Source: Anaerolineae bacterium (lineage in GTDB: Bacteria > Chloroflexota > Anaerolineae > Promineifilales > Promineifilaceae). Taken from it: DNA of 64,000 nucleotides. A program made the position numbers and the translations under genes. Location: positions 28,642 through 92,641 of the forward strand of contig SLGK01000114.1 of NCBI GenBank assembly GCA_007123775.1, read 5' to 3'. This document shows positions 60,422 through 64,000 of the stretch, one piece after another. Every line of letters starts with the position of its first letter. The first letter of the stretch is position 1. Below the pieces are notes generated by a model, which had not been told where the DNA came from, made no database searches, and was given only the letters and a program-made list of their open reading frames with translations.

Positions 60422-63400
60422 ATGACTAAACGAGAGGCAGATTGGTCCCCAGAGCGTGAGTTCACCTATAAGGCTCAGGATGTCAATTACCTGGGTTTCC
60501 TGGAAGCGCAGTTGCGCGATTTGCAGGGCGTTGACACGCTGGCCTATGAGCTGATTCAAAACGCCGATGATGCCCAAGACGAAAACGGCCGTTTCCCCGC
60601 CACCATTATCTCTTTCGACATTACCGACGAAGCGTTGGTTGTAAGCAACGATGGTCCCTTTCGGCCGGCTGACTTTGCCCGGCTGCAAAGCATTGCCGGT
60701 GGCGACAAGCGGGCCGAAGCCGATACGACCGGTGCCTTTGGTCTGGGTTTTATTGCCGTCTACCAGGTGACCGACGCGCCGGAGATATTTGCCGGTGACC
60801 GCCACTGGATTATCCGGCCCGAAGCCCCGCCGGCGCAGCGCATTCGCGAGCGCCACCTGGAGACAACCGGCACGCGCTTGCGGCTGCCTTGGGCCTTTGA
60901 CGCTGCTTCTACGGTGCGGCGTACTTTACGCCTGGCCGCCATTCGGCAGGAGCAGTTAGACGAATTTGCCGACCAGATAACGGCAGCAATCAAAACGGCC
61001 GTATTCTTTCTGCGCCAGTTACAAACGCTGGAAGTACGGCGCAACGGAGACCTGCTGGTCCGGGTAACGCGGCAGGTTGAAGCAGAAAGCGGCGGCCAGA
61101 CTGAGCTGACGCGCTACGTTTACAATGCCCAAACTGGTCACGAAGAAACGGCCGTCTGGCTGCTGCTCAGCGGCGAATTTGCGGCCGAGGCTGCGACCCT
61201 GCGAGCGACCCACGAGTGGCAAATCGAGGCCCACCGACGCAGCCAGGTACACCTGGCCCTGCCGCTGCACGGCCCGGCCGAACCGGGGCGTCTCTTTGCC
61301 GTCTTGCCCACCGCTGCCACCACGCCGCTGCCCTTCCATATCAACGCCGACTTCTTCCCCACGACCGACCGCAAGCGCATCCATTTCGACAGTGGCTACC
61401 AGGTCGCCTGGAACGAGGCGGCCATCCGCAGCGCGGCGCAACTGTTGGCCGCTAAACTGGCCATCTTGCCGGGCCGGTTAGGCCCGGTCAATTTCTGGCA
61501 TCTCTTGCAGCAAATGGCCGAAACCGGGCGGCAGGCCACCATTGGCGAACTGCCGGCCGTTTTTGCCGCATTCTGGCAAGCCGTCATACCGCGGCTGCCC
61601 CAAACCCCCATTTTCTATACCGCCCAGGGGGAATGGTGCCTGCCGGCTGAGGGGCGTATACCGGCAGGACGGCCGTTTGCGGATACGGCCGTTTCCCTCC
61701 TCACAGCACTGAACATCCCTCTCAGTCATCCTGACCTGACAGCCTACCTGACCCTCATGCGGCGGCCAGAGGTGGGGGCGACCCCCTTAACCGTGCCAGA
61801 CGTGGTCGAGGCGCTGGCCAAAATCGGCCTGACCAAAACGCGCCCCCTGTCGGCAGCGCTCCCTCCTTTAGACACGCTGGACACCTGGCTCGTCTTATGG
61901 CGGCTGCTAGATGGGCTGCTCCTTCAGCTAGAGCGACTGGCGCACCAAACGGCCGCCCTCAATGCCCTCAACCGCTGCGCCATCGTTCTGACCGACAGAA
62001 TGGAGCTAAGCCGCCCCAATTATGTCTACCGGGGCGGCGCAGAAGCACAGGCTCTCTTTCCTAAGGTGGCCTGGCTGCATCCGGCTGTTCCGGCCGACAC
62101 CTTTCCCGGCCGCTTTGTACCTCCCTTTGGCGTGCGCCAGGCCGTTGATTTATTGGCCGAAATGCCCATCGATCAGTTGGAAGAGGCGTGGCGGCTGGGG
62201 CGGCTCGATTTGCCCCGGCTCTGGCGCTGGTTTGAGGCGCAGCAGATAGAAATCCTGGCCGACGATCCCGCGCTGCGGCCGGCCATTCGGCGCCTGCCCC
62301 TGTGCCCGACGGCGGGAGAATTACGACCGTTGGCCCATCTGTACCTGCCCGGCGACTTCCACGATCCGCTCAGGCTGGCCGGGCTGGTAGACCTGGCGGC
62401 CCTGGGCGGACGGCCTCAATTCTTGCGTGACCTGGGCGTGCCGGAACTGACGTTTGACAGCTATGTCCAGCGGGAACTGCCGCGGGTGCTGGCCCAACAT
62501 CCTGATTTGGCCGCCGATGACCGGCAGCGGCTCTTGCAGTTGCTGGCGGCCCGCCTGGGGGAAATTCGTGATGACGATGCGCTGCAAGCCCAGCTTAGCC
62601 AACTGCCCCTGATTCCCTGCATGGACGGCGTTTTTCGCGCCGGGCAGCAGGTGTATGCCTCGCGGGAAGTGATTACCCTGTTAGGCGATGGAGCATACGT
62701 GGCCGAACCGGCCGAAAGCCAGGCCGTGCGGTCGCTGTATGCCTGGCTGGGGGTGCGGACAGAACCAACGCCGGCCGACGTAGCCCAATCGCTGCTGGCC
62801 CTGGCCCGGACGGCTTCGGCCAGACCGCTGGACGCAGGGACGCTGGCCAGGGTAGAACAGTGCTGGCAGACGTTGAATGAACTGGACGCGCCTTTAAGCG
62901 AGGCAACGGCCATCTTACTGCGTGTACAGCCGGTCATTCCCAGCCGCCACCATATCCTGACGCGGCCCGACCACCTGTTCTGGCCAGATCAGGTAGACCT
63001 GGCGCTTAAATTTACGGATTTGGATACCTATTTGCTGCCGGAAACACTGTGGGGGAGGGCGGTAGCGGCAGCGGGGGTACGGCCGTTATCAACAGCCCTA
63101 CAACTACAACTCATCTATCCGGCGAACGCCGTGGCCGATCCGGCGCTGGCCGAACGACTCAGGCAGCGCCGTCCGCTGATTGAGCGGCTTCTGTCTACAG
63201 CGGCTGCCGACCAGCGAACCAGCGACGCCACCGCGTTCTTAGACAGCCTGCGCGTATGGCGCACCCCGCGCTTGCAGGTGCAATACCGGCTGCCGCTGGC
63301 TGCCGCTGGAGCCGTGACGACCCCGCTAGAGGCGGCAATCGCCAGGCTGGATGTCCAGACCAACAGCCTGGTGGTAACAGAATGTAAGCCAGCCCAACTG

Positions 63401-63532
63401 TGGCCGGCCGTCGCTCGTGAATTAGCCCTGGCGCTGGGCGGGGGTGGTCTGTTGGCTCTGGGTCTCAAGGAGGTACTGGTAGCCGAGTCGTATAGCGCGG
63501 CCACCCAATCTTTGACGGAATTGGGCCTGTAA
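60422..63532 (+). CDS. Large sacsin-like HSP90-type ATPase
   Basis: 1036 residues. The N-terminal 210 residues form a Bergerat (GHKL) ATP-binding fold of the sacsin/HSP90 type: YELIQNADDAQD (Asn47, Asp50), VVSNDGPF (Asp77, Gly78) and the glycine-rich TTGAFGLGFIAVYQ (about 102-114). The remaining 800 residues are helical and low in recognisable motifs, ending in a LVVTECKPAQLWPAVARE segment. Family members occur alone or near defence and helicase genes; the function is unknown. It is divergent from the cupin operon and lies next to an IS607 insertion. Confidence 0.82.
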   Translation: MTKREADWSPEREFTYKAQDVNYLGFLEAQLRDLQGVDTLAYELIQNADDAQDENGRFPATIISFDITDEALVVSNDGPFRPADFARLQSIAGGDKRAEADTTGAFGLGFIAVYQVTDAPEIFAGDRHWIIRPEAPPAQRIRERHLETTGTRLRLPWAFDAASTVRRTLRLAAIRQEQLDEFADQITAAIKTAVFFLRQLQTLEVRRNGDLLVRVTRQVEAESGGQTELTRYVYNAQTGHEETAVWLLLSGEFAAEAATLRATHEWQIEAHRRSQVHLALPLHGPAEPGRLFAVLPTAATTPLPFHINADFFPTTDRKRIHFDSGYQVAWNEAAIRSAAQLLAAKLAILPGRLGPVNFWHLLQQMAETGRQATIGELPAVFAAFWQAVIPRLPQTPIFYTAQGEWCLPAEGRIPAGRPFADTAVSLLTALNIPLSHPDLTAYLTLMRRPEVGATPLTVPDVVEALAKIGLTKTRPLSAALPPLDTLDTWLVLWRLLDGLLLQLERLAHQTAALNALNRCAIVLTDRMELSRPNYVYRGGAEAQALFPKVAWLHPAVPADTFPGRFVPPFGVRQAVDLLAEMPIDQLEEAWRLGRLDLPRLWRWFEAQQIEILADDPALRPAIRRLPLCPTAGELRPLAHLYLPGDFHDPLRLAGLVDLAALGGRPQFLRDLGVPELTFDSYVQRELPRVLAQHPDLAADDRQRLLQLLAARLGEIRDDDALQAQLSQLPLIPCMDGVFRAGQQVYASREVITLLGDGAYVAEPAESQAVRSLYAWLGVRTEPTPADVAQSLLALARTASARPLDAGTLARVEQCWQTLNELDAPLSEATAILLRVQPVIPSRHHILTRPDHLFWPDQVDLALKFTDLDTYLLPETLWGRAVAAAGVRPLSTALQLQLIYPANAVADPALAERLRQRRPLIERLLSTAAADQRTSDATAFLDSLRVWRTPRLQVQYRLPLAAAGAVTTPLEAAIARLDVQTNSLVVTECKPAQLWPAVARELALALGGGGLLALGLKEVLVAESYSAATQSLTELGL

Positions 63533-63630
63533 ACGAATCTTTTCAATCATAGTCAGCTTTGCCATCAGGTGTAAACGGCCGTTACTTGAACCATCGCTGC
63601 TGCCATTGAGCAGCAACAAGGAGCCAGATT

Positions 63631-63771
63631 ATGGATACGCAGATTGCCGCTATTAGAAAGCGTCTCGTCCAGAAAATCCTGGACAAACAGGATGATATGT
63701 TCCGATGGCGCTTTGACCCGAAACAGGCCCGCGAACGGCCAGAGTATAATAAAAGCAAATTGATTTCATAG
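63631..63771 (+). pseudogene. Truncated small ORF beside IS607
   Basis: 46 codons with AAGGAG 8 bases before the ATG. The sequence (MDTQIAAIRKRLVQKILDKQ, then FRWRFDPKQARERPEY) reads like a genuine N-terminus, but the frame then enters an AT-rich stretch (NKSKLIS) and stops just before the IS607 transposase. The likely reading is a gene cut off by the insertion near 63745. No family is recognised from this short piece; the rest might resume beyond the element. Confidence 0.5.
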
Positions 63772-64000
63772 TATAGCATTGTAATACGTTGTTTTTTGTT
63801 GTATACTTTAAGCATGAAATTGTCCGACTACGCCAAGTCCATTGGCATCACATACCGTACTGCCTGGAACCACTTTCGCGCTGGTAAAATCCCCGGTGCC
63901 TACCAGCTACCCACCGGGACTATCATCGTACCCGATACCAGCCAAGACAGTACGAGAGAACATCAGGCCGCTATTTACGCCCGTGTCTCCTCAAGCCAAA
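63745..64000 (+). mobile_element. IS607-family element, left end
   Basis: Composition changes from GC-rich to AT-rich at about 63745, followed by a poly-T-containing stretch and then the serine-recombinase gene. IS607 elements lack inverted repeats and duplications, so the exact end cannot be read. The element continues past the window; a tnpB gene may follow. Confidence 0.6.
63814..64000 (+). CDS. tnpA: IS607-family serine recombinase, N-terminal fragment
   Basis: The first 62 codons are present. MKLSDYAKSIGITYRTAWNH with HFRAGKIPGAYQLPTGTIIV is the MerR-like DNA-binding start of IS607 TnpA, and AAIYARVSSS is the start of the serine-recombinase catalytic domain with the nucleophilic Ser. 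The gene runs off the right edge. These enzymes move IS607 elements with little target specificity. Confidence 0.93.
   Translation, partial: MKLSDYAKSIGITYRTAWNHFRAGKIPGAYQLPTGTIIVPDTSQDSTREHQAAIYARVSSSQ

Noticed and set aside
1..64000. CRISPR array, tRNA or rRNA genes, prophage
   Set aside because: No evenly spaced direct repeats, no cloverleaf-like or rRNA sequence and no phage structural gene was seen.

Overview
The window looks like a chromosomal segment of an uncultured or little-studied Chloroflexota bacterium of the Anaerolineae/Caldilineae/Promineifilales type (inference). The grounds are gene content (archaeal-type AspRS behind a T-box, NHLM-type export genes, corrinoid methyl-transfer genes) and a very over-represented octamer, ACGGCCGT. 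I counted about 78 copies by eye, where about one is expected by chance. Nearly all genes from 2.1 to 60.3 kb lie on the minus strand. I saw no tRNA, rRNA or CRISPR array.

Layout. 1-2 kb: the 5' end of a radical SAM gene, then a promoter, T-box leader and archaeal-type (probably non-discriminating) aspartyl-tRNA synthetase on the plus strand. 2.1-7.2 kb: a run of small housekeeping and accessory enzymes (DUF998-like, GNAT, methyltransferase, CPBP protease, cupin-GNAT fusion, isochorismatase-like, Nudix). 7.2-9.6 kb: palindromic repeats, a frameshifted YhhN-like remnant, a membrane protein and decayed DNA.

9.6-31.4 kb: the most interesting part, a lanthipeptide locus with its own apparent quorum-sensing circuit. 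A divergent pair of transcription units meets at about 18.2 kb. The plus-strand unit has an NHLP-leader precursor peptide and an unknown helical protein. The minus-strand unit has an HExxH protein, an HlyD-type adaptor, a C39 peptidase-ABC exporter, a second NHLM ABC protein and an ECF-S-like coiled-coil membrane protein. A CCG-type LanM follows, then a MinD-like ATPase, two related winged-helix proteins (one fused to a cNMP fold and a degenerate ATPase), and then a ComX-ComQ-ComP-ComA-like set (31.4 to 27.1 kb, transcribed in that order) plus a second LuxR-type regulator. ComQXPA is the isoprenylated-peptide pheromone system known from Bacillus; here it sits beside, and may control, lanthipeptide production. 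The ACGGCCGT motif is absent from 17.8 to 24.9 kb, which suggests that the lanA-LanM core was acquired recently.

31.9-44.7 kb: a catabolic block with an SDR, a HisD-family dehydrogenase, an HpcH/HpaI aldolase, three tandem-SnoaL proteins, a carbohydrate ABC importer, a LacI repressor with two clear operators, and a ParB-like/UspA/UspA fusion. 44.7-60.3 kb: a second catabolic block combining a complete corrinoid methyl-transfer route (UroD-type methyltransferase, corrinoid protein, reductive activator, MeTr, MetF and MetV-like proteins, DUF1638) with sugar-type enzymes (fucose-isomerase-like, SDR, Ldh, SMP-30, creatininase, MetE-like, cupin). Identical TGCATACGTATGC-type operators and a LacI regulator go with it. 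I infer demethylation of an O-methylated carbohydrate-like compound. 60.4-64 kb: a large sacsin-like ATPase gene that may be leaderless, a short truncated ORF, and the start of an IS607-family element that runs off the right edge.
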